A DNA stretch of 64,000 nt from Pseudomonas putida (GTDB lineage Bacteria > Pseudomonadota > Gammaproteobacteria > Pseudomonadales > Pseudomonadaceae), in NCBI RefSeq assembly GCF_003228315.1, contig NZ_CP029693.1, forward strand, positions 3,170,001 through 3,234,000, read 5' to 3'. A program made the position numbers and the translations under genes. Every line of letters begins with the position of its first letter. The first letter of the stretch is position 1. This document shows, one piece after another, positions 63,768 to 64,000 of the stretch. The notes beneath the pieces are model-generated. The model was not told the DNA's origin. It was given only the letters and a program-made list of their open reading frames with translations, and ran no database searches.

Positions 63768-64000
63768 TCAATTCGAAAGACGCGGCAGGATAAGATCCTT
63801 GAGATCGGTCAGCTTGCCATGAAAGAAGTGCCCGCATTCTGCCACTTTCAGCAGCTCATGGGGACGTTCCAGTTGTTCGGACCAGTCGTAGACGACTTGC
63901 GGGTCGATGACTTCGTCGGTTTCCGGCTGAATCAGGGTCAGTTCGCCCTGCTGCGGCAGTTGATCCTGATCGCCCAGGCGCATGACCGCTGGTGCGACCA
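63768..64000 (-). CDS. Alpha/beta hydrolase (COG2945-like), C-terminal part
   Basis: Only the last 77 residues are in the window; the start lies beyond base 64000. The Asp in TDEVIDPQVV and the His in CGHFFHGKL match the acid and base of the catalytic triad in small dienelactone-hydrolase-like proteins. The gene is 24 bases upstream of trpS on the same strand, so the two may be co-transcribed. The substrate is unknown. Confidence 0.75.
   Translation of the reverse strand, partial: VAPAVMRLGDQDQLPQQGELTLIQPETDEVIDPQVVYDWSEQLERPHELLKVAECGHFFHGKLTDLKDLILPRLSN

Overview
The window looks like a chromosomal segment of a Pseudomonas of the fluorescens group. This is inferred from the complete gene order of the alginate operon, the Pseudomonas-type division and cell-wall (dcw) cluster, GC-rich codon use, and many copies of the short palindromic REP element common in that group. 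Nearly all of it is core genome. I see no prophage, transposase, integrase, CRISPR array, tRNA or rRNA gene.

Bases 1-12007 hold the distal part of the alginate operon, all on the plus strand: the 3' end of algK, then algE, algG, algX, algL, algI, algJ, algF and algA. These encode the periplasmic and outer-membrane export machinery (AlgK, AlgE), the epimerase (AlgG), the acetylation proteins (AlgX, AlgI, AlgJ, AlgF), the lyase (AlgL) and the GDP-mannose precursor enzyme (AlgA). A strong terminator follows algA. REP elements interrupt the operon between algL and algI and between algF and algA.

Bases 12010-29208 are accessory. They hold a small membrane protein, a short-chain dehydrogenase, an NTF2-like protein, and a minus-strand efflux operon (outer-membrane factor, FUSC protein, DUF1656 protein, HlyD adaptor) with a divergent LysR regulator. 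These are followed by a plus-strand RND pump (adaptor plus permease) in line with an OmpR-type response regulator and sensor kinase, a small secreted protein, and a membrane diguanylate cyclase. REP and other palindromic repeats fill most gaps.

Bases 29221-47202 are the complete dcw cluster on the minus strand: mraZ, rsmH, ftsL, ftsI, murE, murF, mraY, murD, ftsW, murG, murC, ddlB, ftsQ, ftsA, ftsZ, lpxC. Most genes overlap or abut. A sigma70-type promoter and three MraZ-type boxes lie upstream of mraZ. Next come the RNase P RNA gene and rsmI on the minus strand, then lpoA, yraN, gmhA and a BON-domain lipoprotein on the plus strand.

Bases 52433-64000 carry housekeeping genes: sspB and sspA, the cytochrome bc1 operon petABC, rplM-rpsI, an aldo/keto reductase, an acyl-CoA dehydrogenase divergent from a GlxA-type AraC regulator, zapE, trpS and the end of an alpha/beta hydrolase.

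I did not find a clearly undescribed multi-gene system. The most useful second looks are the MraZ operator, two copies of a roughly 105-nt perfect-ended palindromic element, the four-part FUSC efflux operon, the two palindromes that may be operators (upstream of the RND locus and upstream of the AraC regulator), and residue-level oddities in MurD, TrpS and the acyl-CoA dehydrogenase.
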